A DNA stretch of 64,000 bases, taken from the NCBI GenBank assembly GCA_942159475.1, contig OW804094.1, forward strand, positions 10,697,555-10,761,554, given 5' to 3'. Under the pieces are notes generated by a model. It made no database searches and was not told the DNA's origin. It worked only from the letters and a program-made list of their open reading frames with translations. Below are positions 10,780 to 24,600 of the stretch, in pieces. The position numbers and the translations under genes are program-made. How positions within the stretch are numbered: position 1 is the first letter of the stretch; each line of letters starts with the position of its first letter. This stretch comes from Sthenelais limicola. Lineage: Eukaryota > Annelida > Polychaeta > Phyllodocida > Sigalionidae.

Positions 10780-11131
10780 CAATAGGGGATTCGCACAGTC
10801 ACCATTTTGAATCTTGATTCACATGGAATTATTGGACTAATGGTAGAGCATACAATTTATAGGAAACATGCCATGTTCAGCATGGAATATTTATCAATGT
10901 TCTAATGTCAATATCCATGTTAAACATGTTTCTATACTACAAGTCCCCACCTTTCCCATCGTGCATTAGGTTGTCATAGATAATTGATATAAGCAATAAT
11001 ATTGGAGAACACGTTTTTTGCAATTGTCAATAAAAAATGTTGTCAAATATTTGTATGTCAGATTTCATCAGAATCTATCCCAGGATGCACTGTAACAGAC
11101 ATGCGCAGTGGCACATGCAAATCCCCTATTG
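10780..11131. mobile_element. F5 element, full length (CAATAGGGGA ends)
   Basis: About 350 bp with ends CAATAGGGGATTCGCA and TGCAAATCCCCTATTG. Internal marks: CCATTTTGAATC, ACATGCCATGTTCAGCATGG, GGATGCACTGTAACAGACAT, GCGCAGTGGCACATGCAAAT. Partial copies lie at about 2726-2960, 3700-3838, 12172-12262, 13538-13754, 38890-39155 (reversed) and 43868-43926. Confidence 0.7.
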
Positions 11132-14100
11132 ATATGACATTTTTTAGTTCAGCCCATACATAATATGAACACTTTCTCAGCTAGGTCCTGGGACGATGGA
11201 CTAATGTTTGAGGTTTAGGGTTCTACCCCACTTCACTTCACCCAATACCCAACTAGCTTTTTTTAATGCAGTTAAAATGCTTCACTGTCTAAATAGATAT
11301 CCTCACCCACTTTATGGGTAGGTTCTCTTGCAATATAGACACCCATGAGGTTCGATGTGGAGGGGCTGCAATCGGCAGGTACAAAATGGAATGATATACA
11401 AGAGTATACTGATGAAGATCATAGGCTGGGCCTAAACTAGATTATCAGCTACCAATCGATATGTATACATATCATATATAAAATGTTCATAAAAATGTCA
11501 TAATAATGCGTAAGCAATTACAATTTTAGTCAAATTCCAGCACCTTTTCCGTCCTGGTTTCAACAGTCAACAGATGCATTCGTTACAAACATAACTTTCA
11601 CTGAATGGTTTGGTTGTTTGTTCTCAACAAAGATCGCAAAAAATATTGATGACAAAGGCTTAAAAACATCCCAATTATTCTAACCCATGACTTTTTAAAA
11701 GACCATTTATTTCAGCCAATCTAAAGAAACATTAACTCAGCTCCCTTTCTTGAGAACCTTTTCGCTCTTTTTTGTAATCTCTTAAGTTTATTTTCACTAA
11801 CATTTAGAATATTATTTGGAAGCCAAAGAAAGACACTTTGATGATACTGTACCAATTCATGGGAATGCAATTGCAATGATATTTCCATTGCAGATATTTC
11901 AGGAGGCTGGAGAGAATTTCTTAATCAGCCTTCTTAGAAAGCGTTAAACACCAAACGTAGGGAAACATTGGTCATATGTACAGTGCATTCCTAATAATTT
12001 GGTGATTGAGTGGGCCTAGCCCCAAGATCAGATTTGATTGGTAGCACCAACTTACTTGAAATATACTGTTGTAGTATGCGAGATATTCCATAAAACAGGC
12101 ACTTAGTGGCCAAATTATATGTTATAATCATCAGTATGTAAAGTACTACCCATAATTTTATTTTTTCTAATAGGGGACTTGCATAGCCGCCATTTTGAAT
12201 CCTGACATGCATTGAATTATGGGATTAATGGTACAGTGTGAAAACATGCCATGTTCATAATGGACAAGAGCCTTCGGCGGAGGCCCCTCCATCAGAAAAA
12301 CATATCACATTAAAAAAATATCCAAGAAGAGAGATCAATTAAAGCAGATTGAATTAATTAAAAGTCCTGAGTTTTTGTAATATTGAGAGTTGAGGGTCTG
12401 AGGGTGAGGGTTTGAGAGAGGATAGTTAGCGCAAGTCTGAGAGCTTAGATTTAAATAATTTAAAAGGTTTTGACCAGGTGTAGTGGCGGCTAGTGGATGC
12501 CTCGTAAAATATTTTGTTAAATTCCCCAGCTCCCCCCCCCCCCAACACACACCCCATCCGTCAGAAGAACACAGATCAAGGGGCAGTGCTTTTGGAATCA
12601 ATAAAATGGTCTGATTGTGAAGATAAATAACCTATATTTATCAAATGTATAGGGACGGAATTGTGCTTATGTTTTGACTACTTCATTGATCCCAGTAAGT
12701 ATGATATGTTCTTTCAAAATAGTGCTGTAAAATGTTAGAAGCCCGACCTCACAGGAGGAGGAAATATATCTATATTATATGTACAGATGTCATAAAAACC
12801 TTAGCCAAGCCCAACAGGAGGAAAAAATGAAACGATTCCAAATGGGAAAAAAATCGTTTTTAAAAAGTGAGAGTTGAGGGTCCAATTAATTTCCTAGTTA
12901 TACTACTCATTGGCCTACACATTACCAGCGTTCAGCACTGTCATTTTAATAATTATCAATTAATAAATATCAAATCGACTTTTATAATAAATAATACATG
13001 TAGGCCTATACATCTGTCCTAATAAAATTCAACTGTTTCAGATAAATATTTCATTTATACCATCGATCGAAAAAGAGCGTTAAAACCATGTATCATATGT
13101 TAAAGTGTGAAGGATATAACTATTCATTTGTAAGCTGAGGAATCGATGAGAAAGCACAGCATTTTTTGTCCAAGAGGGCGCGGGAAAAAGAGTTGTGAAG
13201 GACTACGAAAAGTTGCGCGGTTACTAACGTCATTTATAGACAACGTCATCGGGACCGTGAGCCATGAGGGATGAAACGTCGCCGCAAAACATCGGGAATT
13301 TCGTAGGAAATTGGAAGAAGCAGATTGTGACTAGCCTTACAAACATCTATTTTGAACTTAAGAAAATCCTTCCTATGACTTTGCCACAATTATAGATGAT
13401 TGTTTGTGTCCGTACAGGATTTTGTACTAAACCAAACAAACACCACTATCTCCCAGCCTTCTATTCTCGAACGGCGTGCGCATAAAAACGGCTTCAATCG
13501 GAAGTAGAGTGGGGAAAGCATAGCCTCCTTTAAAGAGTAAGGTAAATATTTATCAATGTTCTAATGTCAATATCCATGTGTTATACAAGTTTTCATACCA
13601 CAACTCTCTATCTTTCCCATCATGCATTTGGTTTTCATAGATTATTTATACAAGCTATGATATTCGTGAAAACATTCTTGCAATTCTTGCATCAGAATCC
13701 AAACCAGGATGCACTGTAACGACATGCGCAGTGGCACATGCAAATCCCCTATTCTCTTTGAAGTTTTGTACAGGTATAAAGATACAGATTGATCATTGAT
13801 CATTGGTCATTTTTAGCCCTGAATTTCACTAAAAGAATAACTGTATCCACCCCAAATTGGAATTTTATTCCGCATCCCAGATAATCTTATTTGATCATAT
13901 TCAAAATGGTACGGTCGGGTTTTCGTCAAACTATATGAAAGGTTATGTAATGATTCCTTGGAAGCTATACTAAAGGACAGCACACACCACCCAACAATCA
14001 TCTGGAAGCAAATGATTTAATAAAGTTGAATTATGCCTCTTTTACCTTGAGTGCATGTATGAACCTGATAAGTTACAACAACTGATTTGTACTGATTAAG

Positions 14101-15169
14101 GTAGGGTTTTAAGTCTAAATGCTGGGGCAGTTACTTATGCATGTTAAGCTGTATATGGGTTATACTATGCTACATTATATCTATCTGTCAGATTGCCTGT
14201 CATGATGTACAGTTTATGTGTAACATGAGCATTTCATGCCCTAAAATATACACATTCTAGCGCTAAAATAGAGAAACAATTGTAGACACCACCCAGTGAC
14301 ATCACTGGCATTTGTACACATAACTACATACAGGAGAATTCCCATCAAATAAAGATAATAATGTGTGAAATGAGTAAGGGTAGGCATCTAGTGTACATTC
14401 TTGCACTATTCTGGGAACCTTTTAGCACAATTTTGGCTTGGTTACTCCTTTAGATATTACTCCAAATATCTAGATATTATTGGAATGAAAACTACTCAAG
14501 CCTTCTTAAGGAGGAACTCCACTAGAGGGGAAAACAGCGGCAAGCTGCAACATATTGTGTTGTTGCCTACTAATTTGTTGCAACAAATATCCACACAGAA
14601 ACAACAGTTCCCAGAGAATGTGGCAACACATCTGACACTCCTCCATTTGCTTTTTCATTGCAAACATGAAATGAACTGTTGTTAGTGGGAAACAAAAAAA
14701 ATTTGTTGCTGCCGTTTTTCGTCTACACTCTATTTTAGTTCTACTCAGAGCGGCTTCCCATAGGTTTAACATTGGGCCGCTTCGATGTTGACTCAGAGTA
14801 GGTCTCAATCAGAGTGTACTGGAGTTCCGCTATTAAAGTAACCTCGCATTTCAGAAAGAACTCATAATAATATAACAAAGTGATGCAAGTAAACCTGAAT
14901 GGGACTGGATCAAGTTTAGCGAAGGTCAGGCAATAATTCAACTTTTTACATATTACATACATATTACAACATGATTCAACTTAACCAACCAAAAACATCC
15001 CTTGAATCAACACAATACCAAATATACTCAGATATACCTGGTTTTTTTATCATTTTTCAGTTGAATTTAGCAGAAATTTACTACATGTGTAGAGCTGCCA
15101 ATTGTACATTCTCTGGTGACCTGTCCCATATAAGAGGTTCACACAAAGCAGTGGTACTAAAGGAGGTAT

Positions 15170-15411
15170 ATGGGTCAGATTTTCAGAAAATGTACAGTTT
15201 GCTTTCAACAATCCTCTCAAATAACACATATTTTAAGACAATAATCAGCTTCAAAATGCAATTTACATGGAAGAAATGATACTATAAATCAATGTGATAC
15301 CAAATATACACAGATATACCTGGTATTCTTCATTTATCAGCCAAAATTTGCAGACACTACTAAATGTGTAGAGCTGCTAATTGTACATATTCTGAACAGC
15401 TGACCTATAAA
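15170..15411. mobile_element. F2 MITE directly after the gene A stop codon
   Basis: Full-length F2 copy (TGGGTCAGATTTTCAG at 15170; degraded right end). It begins 13 nt downstream of the gene A stop on the minus strand, so the 3'UTR must pass through or end in it. A second, partial F2 copy follows at about 14970-15136. No AATAAA was found on the minus strand in this stretch. Confidence 0.75.
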
Positions 15412-15424
15412 GGGAATGCACAAC

Positions 15425-15642
15425 CTACAACAAGAATCTATGAAGGAGTAAGCTAAATGTTAGTAATAGTATGGATGGGATGGAGAAGCTGGTTCCACTG
15501 ATGACATTAAAGGCGTCTTGGTTGTCGATATAGAGAACATCGTTGATAATGTGAACGACTCCGTTGGTCATGCGCAGGTTACGTTGCACTATCCGGGCTC
15601 TCGCACTTCCATAATACTCATCTTTATACTCCACATAGTAAT
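15425..15642 (-). CDS. Gene A exon 13: FAS1 domain 4, part C, GPI-anchor signal and stop
   Basis: 218 nt including the TAG stop, acceptor GTGTTGCAG. It encodes YYVEYKDEYYGSARAR, then NLRMTNGVVHIINDVLYI, the final FAS1 signature, and a tail. The tail has a small-residue site (S-G-T near residues 729-731), a short spacer and 15-18 hydrophobic residues broken by one His-Arg, ending at the stop. No cytoplasmic domain follows, which favours a GPI signal over a plain transmembrane anchor. The stop lies 13 nt before a MITE (15170-15411). Confidence 0.9.
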
Positions 15643-18600
15643 CTGCAACACACAAATGAATATTTTTTTTAATATTTTAATATTGTGGATAAACCTACAA
15701 AAGTGCTAACACAACTCTTTCCACTGATTTTTTTTTATTCATTTAAGGCCAATAGATATTTAACAGTTACATGAAAGTACGCACTATCCACCATGAATGT
15801 TTTTGGGTGTTGCCTTTTATAAAAAAGAAATCAATATGAAAATAAAATTGAATGATATAATCTAAAACATGTCATATCTTTCCTTTATGATGTAATATGA
15901 TCACCTCTCTACTCTAGAACCCTTACAAACTATATGTCAAGTGCCTGTTGCAAAGCCTAATGCGAGGCTTATCACAGCTAGTGTGCTCCTGCCTTAAGCT
16001 ATCTATTCCAGCAGTGTATTCCTACCTTGACCCTCCTTGAGCACATAGAGGTTGTCAGAGTTGGGTACTGGTACTGCATCCACCACACTGTCCTCTATAT
16101 AGAACTCTCCCACAGGTGCATGCCTCACAAACAGCTGAAACACAACAATAAACAACATCATTATTATACACAAATTATACACAAGGAAATCCAATACCAT
16201 GGGTCACACCTTGATAAAGATATAGCTAGTGCATCCCAGTGCAGTAGTGTAGGTAACTAGTCACTTTGTACCTCTATATACCGTAAATTGTAACTTAAAC
16301 TCTAGTATAAGGGACCCTCTGGAAGAGCTATGGCTGCCATAGAAGAGGACCGACCCATTTCCGATGTAAATTATCTTATATTTTTATCATGTACTGTTTT
16401 CGGAAATAAACAATATACATACATACATTATTCTGTTATTTATAGATATAAGAGTGAGTAATGAAGCACAATAAAGCACGCTGGCATCGTGCTTATGTGG
16501 GCGAATCAAGTCCAATAAATTTTCGATTATTGCCGTTGACTTCCATTCTATATTTATTATATGCTATGAACAAATGACATCATCAAATATCATCAGATAT
16601 CACTGAAAAAGTATGAAACAAGTATCAGAGATAGTCCAAGCACCGCCGACTCTGTCTAGATGCCTGTGGTATTTGTTTACATGCTCTGCAGAGAGCCTTG
16701 GGTCTCCACAGAGACGGCAGAAGTGCAGACGTAACGTCAGAGCTATTTTTAGACAACTACATTTTTATAGTACGCGTATTATATGAATATTTTTATTGCA
16801 CCCCACTTATTGCACCTCTCAAGAGGGATGCACGCATAATAACAGTTTGTGATGACCTCAGGAGGAGGGGGAACAGGCTTACTATTATGGGTAGGGATAA
16901 ACCAAGCAGAAGTGAGTAGTATATGGAAATTGGGCCTATTTCATGGCACCACAAATATATGGGTCAGATTTTCAGAAAATGTACAATTCGCCTTCACCAA
17001 TCCTTTCAAATAACCCCCATTTATGACAAAAATGAGCTTCAGAATGCAGTTTATCATAACAGAACTGATACTTTAAATCAACGCGACACCAAATATACCC
17101 AGATATACCCGGTATTCATCATTTTTCAGCCTAATTTAGCAGAATTTCCTAAATGTGCTGCCAATTGTACATTTTCTGGAAATCTGACCCATATGACAAA
17201 CCTAAATTAACTGTTTGCACAAAGGCCAAAAAGCAATGTACTTACAAAGTATAATTTGTCTGCGTTTTCACTTTTGAGGAAATCCCTGCCAATCCTGGTG
17301 GACCTCATCTTGTTGAAGGCGAAGTCATTGGGAGCAAATAGTGTCCTGGCCTCCGTCTGAGACTTCATCAGCTGCTCAAATGGAACCAGTCCATTCCGGT
17401 TCCCTTCCACAAACTCTGGCAGCAACTCCATTACATCATTCAAAGCTCTAAAATAAAGATAAGATCAGATAAGAACTACTTTATTTATCGAAGAGAGAAC
17501 AGTACATGATGAACAGTACATGATAAATGATAAACAGGTATACAGACTTCTAGATTGCCTCCAGATCTCCCTGCCGTTACCTTGGCCAAAAGGTTAAGTT
17601 AAATGATAAGATTTTAGTTTTATACGAAATGATTAAGAGTAAATAGAATACAATAAGAATAAAATAACATGTTAAGGTTAACATAGTTAGACTGAATAGG
17701 TCCTTTGGGACCCTTAGGTAAGAAAAGTGGTATCAAATAGAGATAATAATAATGAATACTTTATTTTGCTAAGATGGTACAGGGTCAGATTTTTTAGAAA
17801 ATGTACAGTTCGCCTTCACTAATCCTCTCAAATAACCCAAATTTAAGACAAAAATCAGGTTAGAAATACAGTTCAACTCAACCAAACAGATTTATTGAAT
17901 GAATACAATACAGAATACACTCAGATATACCTAGAATTTATCACTTTTCATTTTAATTTAGCAGAATTTGGTAGATGTGTAGAACTTTAGATTGTGCATT
18001 TTCTGAAAATCTGACCCGCATGTACAAAAAAAGAACAAAACAGGCAGCAAACTTCAGATTTTAGCTCTGGTCTTCCAGTGCATGCCTCTACATTAACAAC
18101 TATATAATATAGAGAGACAGACTTTATTTCCTATAGTACATGTACATAGAAACTAGGTAAAATCGCAGGTCTTCTAATTGAACCTATAGCCCAAGTCTTA
18201 TAAGTAAATAGTTCCTCTAAACATGCATTTTTCAAAGGATTTTATTTACACTGGTCCAGTGTAAATAAAATTCTTTGAGAATTGTTTTTGCTGTTAAACA
18301 TGCAATCATTTCTGTTTTTGCTGTTGCTGTTTCTGTTTTTGCTGTTAAACATGCAATCATTCATTTAACTAAGAATAACAAAAAGATAATTAAATGAAGA
18401 ATAGTTAACTTACAGGAGTTGGTCCCTGGTGCGTATTTCGTTAAATAGATCCTGGTAGGGCACACCCAGTAGTCTGTCTATATAATGTATGATACCGTTC
18501 TTTACACACACGTCCGCGCGCACTATGGTGGCCCTAATCCTATCCACCTCCACATACGTACCTGCAAACAACACAATATTAAATAAATAATTCTATTGAA

Positions 18601-21600
18601 GTGCTGGTCATGTTCTTTCCCTGTTGGTCTTCACATGTACTCTCCTTCATGTGTGTGTCCACTACTTATCTGAGATATGTCTTCATTATTTATGATAATT
18701 ATCAATATTATTATCCCTTAAGCGGTTGGCCACTGTCAACAAAATTAGTGGCGCTGCGTTGGCAATGAGCTACTAGATAAGAATTTTGTCAAATTCGATG
18801 CACTGTCTTTGCAGGCCTTTTTTCATCGCTCTGCACAGCAAGCGATGGCTGGCGATGAGTGGGCGATGTGAAAATTTCATTGTCATAACTAACATGTTTG
18901 ATATATTGTACCAATGTGATTTTGCATCGGTGCATTGTCAATTTGATCATAGTCATGACAAGTCGATGAGATCCCATATCTAGAAAAAACTACTTCTATA
19001 GTTGTTGATCTTATTTTGGTTGTCGATGCCAAGAAGATACAGCTACCAATAAGCCTTCTTATCATCACCAATTCCACTGTTTTTGCATCGCCAATACATT
19101 GACACGATTTTGTCGACAGCCCTACTTAACTGCACCACTTTATGTTCAAAGGAAATTATCGTTTTTTTTAATTTCTAAGACCCTGCCCACACACAGCCGA
19201 TTTGGCCCCCGATTGTCCCCCGATTTCGGACTCCTGATAAATCCTAGGATTTCATTTCCAATCCTGGTTGATGTTATTTCAAAAACATAAACCAGGATTT
19301 GAAATGAGATCATAGGATCCATCGGGAGACCCAAATCGGGGGGCAATCGGGGGACAAATCGGCTGTGTGTGGACAGGGTGTGATTATGAAAGAAATTATG
19401 CATAACACTTGAAGAACTTACAAATAGAAATAATAAAATGTCGCTTACCGTAAGCATCTGAGGTGAAGTGAGCCTGCATGTTGTCTGTGCCTAGAGTTCT
19501 AACCCTCGTGTTGTTCCCCAGCTCCGCCAGGCTCCTCTTGCCTTCTATCACATGCAGGTTCAGTACCTGAAACATCAACATCTTTACCATCAGTTTCTTT
19601 TTTTGAATAAATATCGTAAATATATTTTTACAAAAAAGAAATGGATCTTGAGATTATCATATTTGGAGATGAGATGATGCAGATTCCAATGATAGTAAAC
19701 ACTATCATACACATAATACACATAAGTATTTCGATATTTTAAATTTTAAATTTTAAATTTTTATTTCTAAAAACAAAGTTTGTAATGTTTTTGTCTTTTT
19801 TTCATTCAGGATGTTTATACAGCAAGGTCAAAGATAAGAGCGATCAAGTATAAATGCAAGAGATAGTACAGTGATATAATATAATGACATGGGCTCACAG
19901 GGTTTATTCAACTGGGAATAACCATGGATTTCCGCCCACTGCTGTTTGAATATGTTTGAATATTTGAATAAATATGGTAAATTATTTTCTACAAAAAAAC
20001 GGATCTTGAGATATCATATTTGAAAAGATGAGATCTAGCGGATTCAAATGGTAGTAAACAGTAGGACATCTAATAAGAATTTCTATAATTTTAAGTTTGA
20101 TAAAAATGTTGGCAATATTTCCGGGTGGACGAAAATATTTCCGGGTGGACGAAAATATACTCTATAGGACGACCTTAGAAATGCATAGATATATACCATA
20201 CACAGTCTTGGAATTTGGGGCATGTATTTATGCTACAAACAGCGTTCAGCACATAAAAAATGAATACATTCACACAAAGACATCTTACGAATAAAACACT
20301 TTGAAAAATATCAATTTTGTGACTTGTGACTCAAAAACCTTTTCTATAGCCCGTCCCATTATGTTTGAGGTAAACACTGGGGAGAATGAAGGGTTAACTG
20401 ACCTTGTCCCTGAGCTCATCGTCCTGTGAGAGGTCTATATTGCCCGCCGCCTCTATGTTAGCGAAGGCACTGTTGATGGGTGCAAATATGGTGTACATCT
20501 TGTTAGGTACAGTTGTACCCTCCACTGTAAACTTGTCCACTATGTCGTCAGACCTCAGCACATGGTCCCGGAATTTACTGAAATAAAGGGTTAAGATTAA
20601 GGGTCAGGTTGTGAGAAAATGTACAATTGGCAGCTCTACACATTTAGTAAATTCTGCTAAATTAGACTGAAAATGATAAATATACCAGGTATATCTGAGG
20701 GTATTTGGTATTGTGTTGATTCAAAGGATGTGTTTGGTTAAGTTGAATTGTGTTTTTGAGTCTCATTTTTGTATTAAATTCAGGTTATTTGGGAGGGTTT
20801 CTAAATGTGAATTGTGCGGGTTTTTTTTGGAAAGTTACCCTTAAGAAACATTTTATTTCAATCTTTCTCCCTTTTCAATTTTATTTTTTATATTGCTTTG
20901 AACAACACCAACACTCGGCTGTAATGGCCTGAGTGGTGAGGGAATGAATGATCCAACAATTCTGAAATATTCTTGTAGAACATATGAAGAGGTAACAAGT
21001 TTGTATGAAAAAAGTTATCGTCATTTTGATATTCATTGTTTTGTAAAATGTGAATTGGGTCAAATGGGAAACCCCATAATTGGGGATCCTGTATACCAAG
21101 TATAAATAAAAATCATTTTTTGAAAAAAATAAAAAGATTAAAGAATAAGAAGGCAGCTCTCCGATATATTGAAAAATGTCCAGGCCTTCTTATTTAAGTT
21201 ACAAAAACGAAGACTTAAAACAATAATTAGGAGAGCGCTGTGAGTATTTACCTGATGCCAGAAAATAAGTAAAATAAGGCACTTGACATACAGTTTTTTA
21301 AAGGGTTCTAGAGTAGAGAAGTTGATGAATATATTGCATCATAAGGAAAGATATGACATGTTTTAGATAATATCATTTTATTCTATTTTCATATTGATTT
21401 CTTTTTTATAAAAGGCAACACCCAAAAACATTCATGGTGGATAGTGTGTACTTTCATGTAAATGTTAAATATCTATTGGCCTTAAATGAATAAAAAAAAA
21501 TAAGGCAGAACAATACCTTATAAGGTCATCCTCCCTGATCATAGTCATGGCATCGTTATAGATATATCCCATGAGTCCATCCACTATATGCACCACTCCG

Positions 21601-24600
21601 TTATTCACAGTCAGGTCTGCCATCACCTTGAACCCTGTACCATATGTAGCAGGCCTCTCCCAACTCTCATCTCTGTTGTTGTTCTCATAGTCATAATTGT
21701 TGTTGTTGTTGTTGTTGCCGCCAAAGCCTGTACCAAAGCCGTTGTTGTCGTTGTCCCCAGGGTTTGGCTGGTCCATACCGTCCTGTCCATAGGAACGCTC
21801 TGGTTCAGGGAGGTCTGCGATCTTTACCATTCCACATACGTTAGTTACGTACACTGAAATATGGGAGGAAAGGGTGGTTACATTGAGAAGTTTAGAATTG
21901 CCATGACTAATTGTGATGTGTTCTAGGAAAATGAGTCACAAGTCGCAAAAGTGATATTTTTCAAAGGGTTTTTTTCACAAGATGTCTTTATTGAAATGTT
22001 CTGATTTTTAGAGGGTTCAGCACTTAAAGGCATATGAATCCATGTAAGGAATTTCGGAACATTGTATTGAATATATTCTGGTGTTTTGAAGGCCTTTGTA
22101 TGGAGTATATTTAGTTACTTTGGGAGGAAAAGGTGGTTACATTGAGAAGTTTATAATTGGCATGACCAATTCTTATTCGGGTAATTCGCAGGTCATTGAA
22201 TGGGAAGATGACCAGCAGTGAGTATGAACAAGAGGGTTGGGATTTGAAGAGGAAATGTCATCATGTCTATACAGCAAGTCAAATGATAGTGAGGTCAGAT
22301 TTCAGAAAAAATGTACAATCAGCAGCTCTACAAATCTGGTAACTTCTGTTAAATTAGACAGAAAAATTATAAATAATGAGTATATTAGAGTATCTTTGGC
22401 ATTGTATTGCATTTGCACTACTTTTGGGTGGACATTTACTAGTAAAGAAGCCAAATATACTCCATATATAAGTTGACCTTAGAAATGCATGGATATATTT
22501 GAAACACTATTCTGAAACTTAGTACATGTATTCATACAACTGGAGGCGTTAGGTACCCCAAATATAAAAACATTCCTAGTAAGAAATCTTGTGAATAAAT
22601 GTAATGTGTTTCAGGAAAATGAGTCACAAGTCGCAAAAAATGGATTTTTGACATCATCATATTTGAAAAGAGGAGATCAAGCGGATTCCAATGATAGTCA
22701 ACAGGCTAATAATCTAAGAAGTAATTCTAGATTTTAAGTTTGATACTTTTATTTTTGAAAAAAAAAATTGCAATATTTCTGGGGGGCAAAAAACAGTAAA
22801 GTAACTAAATATACTCCAAATGAGGACCTTTAAAACGAAAGGACATATTAGATACTTTCTCCTGAAATTTGATACATCCATTGATATAACTATACATGAT
22901 AGACTCCCAAAAAATCAGAACATTCCAACAAAGAGATCTTGTAAAATAAACACTTTGAAATATATCAATTTTTGCGACTTGTGACTCATTTTTTTAAAAC
23001 ACATGCCAAATGATGTGTAACTGTCAGTAGTATGTACTCACGTGTGTTGGCTATCCTGACGGGCTTGATGTCACCCTTGAGTGCAGGAATGGTACTCAGA
23101 GACGCTTGGCGGGACTCTATAGCATTATCTATAAAGGCATTAAGTACGTGGGAGTGCCATACTGCCTTCACTCCCTCGTTACCCCCGCCTCCACCAACCT
23201 CCACTGGGTGCATGATAATGTGCCGGTTCAACAACTGTAAGAAAAGAAGAATATTGTTGTACAGACTTGGCTCAAAGTTGTGAGAATCCCTTTAAACTGA
23301 GGGAAAGCTTCTCACAGTCTGAGGGATTCAACAACTGGAAGAAAATAATAAAACCATGTAAAAATCTGAACATTTAACTGCAACGACATTCAAAAACTCA
23401 AGTCGGCAGTCATAGGAAGACCTGTCTGACAAGGTACAGAATTGACCGACCTATTGTATCAACATCCACAATAAAGAATTTTTGAATTTGAATTTGAATA
23501 ACACAATGGTTTTATTCCATCCCAAGAAGGAAATATTGATTAAACAAATCCGCCGCCCCCCCCCCCCCCCACTAGTATACAATGATCATACCCCTCCTTA
23601 GAAAGAACTGTAAGAAAAGAAGAATATTGTTGTACAGACTAGGCTCAAAGTTGTGAGAATCACTTCAAACTGAGGGAAAACCTCTTACAGTCTAGGCTCA
23701 AAGTTGTGAGAATCCCTTTAAACTGAGGGATTCAACAACTGGAAGAAAATAATAAAACCATGTAAAGATCATAACACAAGGGTTTTATTCCATCCCAAGA
23801 AGGAAATATCGATTAAACAAATCCATCTCACATAGTATACAACGATCATTCCCCAACTTAGAAAGAACTGTAATAAAAGAAGAATATTGTTGTACAGACT
23901 AGGCTCAATTTGAGAATCCCTTCAAACTGAGGGAAAGCCTCTCACAATCTAGGCTCAAAGTTGAGAGAAAGTCCCTACAAACTGAGGGAAAACGTCTCAC
24001 AGTTTAGGCTCAAAGTTGAGAGAGGATCCCTTCAAACTGAGGGAAAGCCTCTCACAGTCTAGGCTCAAAGTTGAGAGAGTCCCTTCAAACTGAGGGAAAT
24101 CCTCTCACCATCTAGGCTCAAATTTGTGAGAGAGTCCCTTCAAACTGAGGGAAGGCCTCTCACAGTAAAACTGTTAGATAACTAGAATTGGTGTTAATAT
24201 TTGATATTAGCCAAGAAAAATACCTGTTTAAATAAATCTAGCAAAGAAAGCTAAGAGTTAGCATTGGAATGGACAAAGATACAGAATGAATAAGTCTATT
24301 AATTAAACAATAAGTATCAAATATACATCATAAATATTTCTTCACTTACATCAATAATCTGATCCTCGTCATTCATGAGATCCTCCTTACGTTTCCTGGT
24401 GAGGATCTTCTGTAGCGACTCATCTGAGGGCACAAACGCTGTGACGTAATACTGGTCAGAGTTGAGGTACTGGAAGGGGGAGCCTGTCTTGTACTTGACC
24501 TTATCTATCAACTCATTGAAGATCCTAGAATCATAAACAATATTAAGGGTGAGTTAATACGGAGGTTAAGCAAGTCTAACCTAAACAATTGTGCATTTGT

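Larger units (their letters stand above)
5774..15169. other. Interval between genes A and B: repeats, no confirmed gene
   Basis: Contains the hairpin at 7163, F4 at 8470, F6 at 8860, F3 at 9438, F5 at 10780 and 13538, partial F2 at 14970, and parts of an element seen at both 9890-10125 and 16480-16850 ('TAAATTTTCGATTATTGCCG'; 'TTGCACCTCTCAAGAGG'). A moderately CpG-rich patch lies at 13140-13500. The missing first exon of gene B should be here, but no signal-peptide frame with a phase-0 donor could be defended. Confidence 0.6.
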
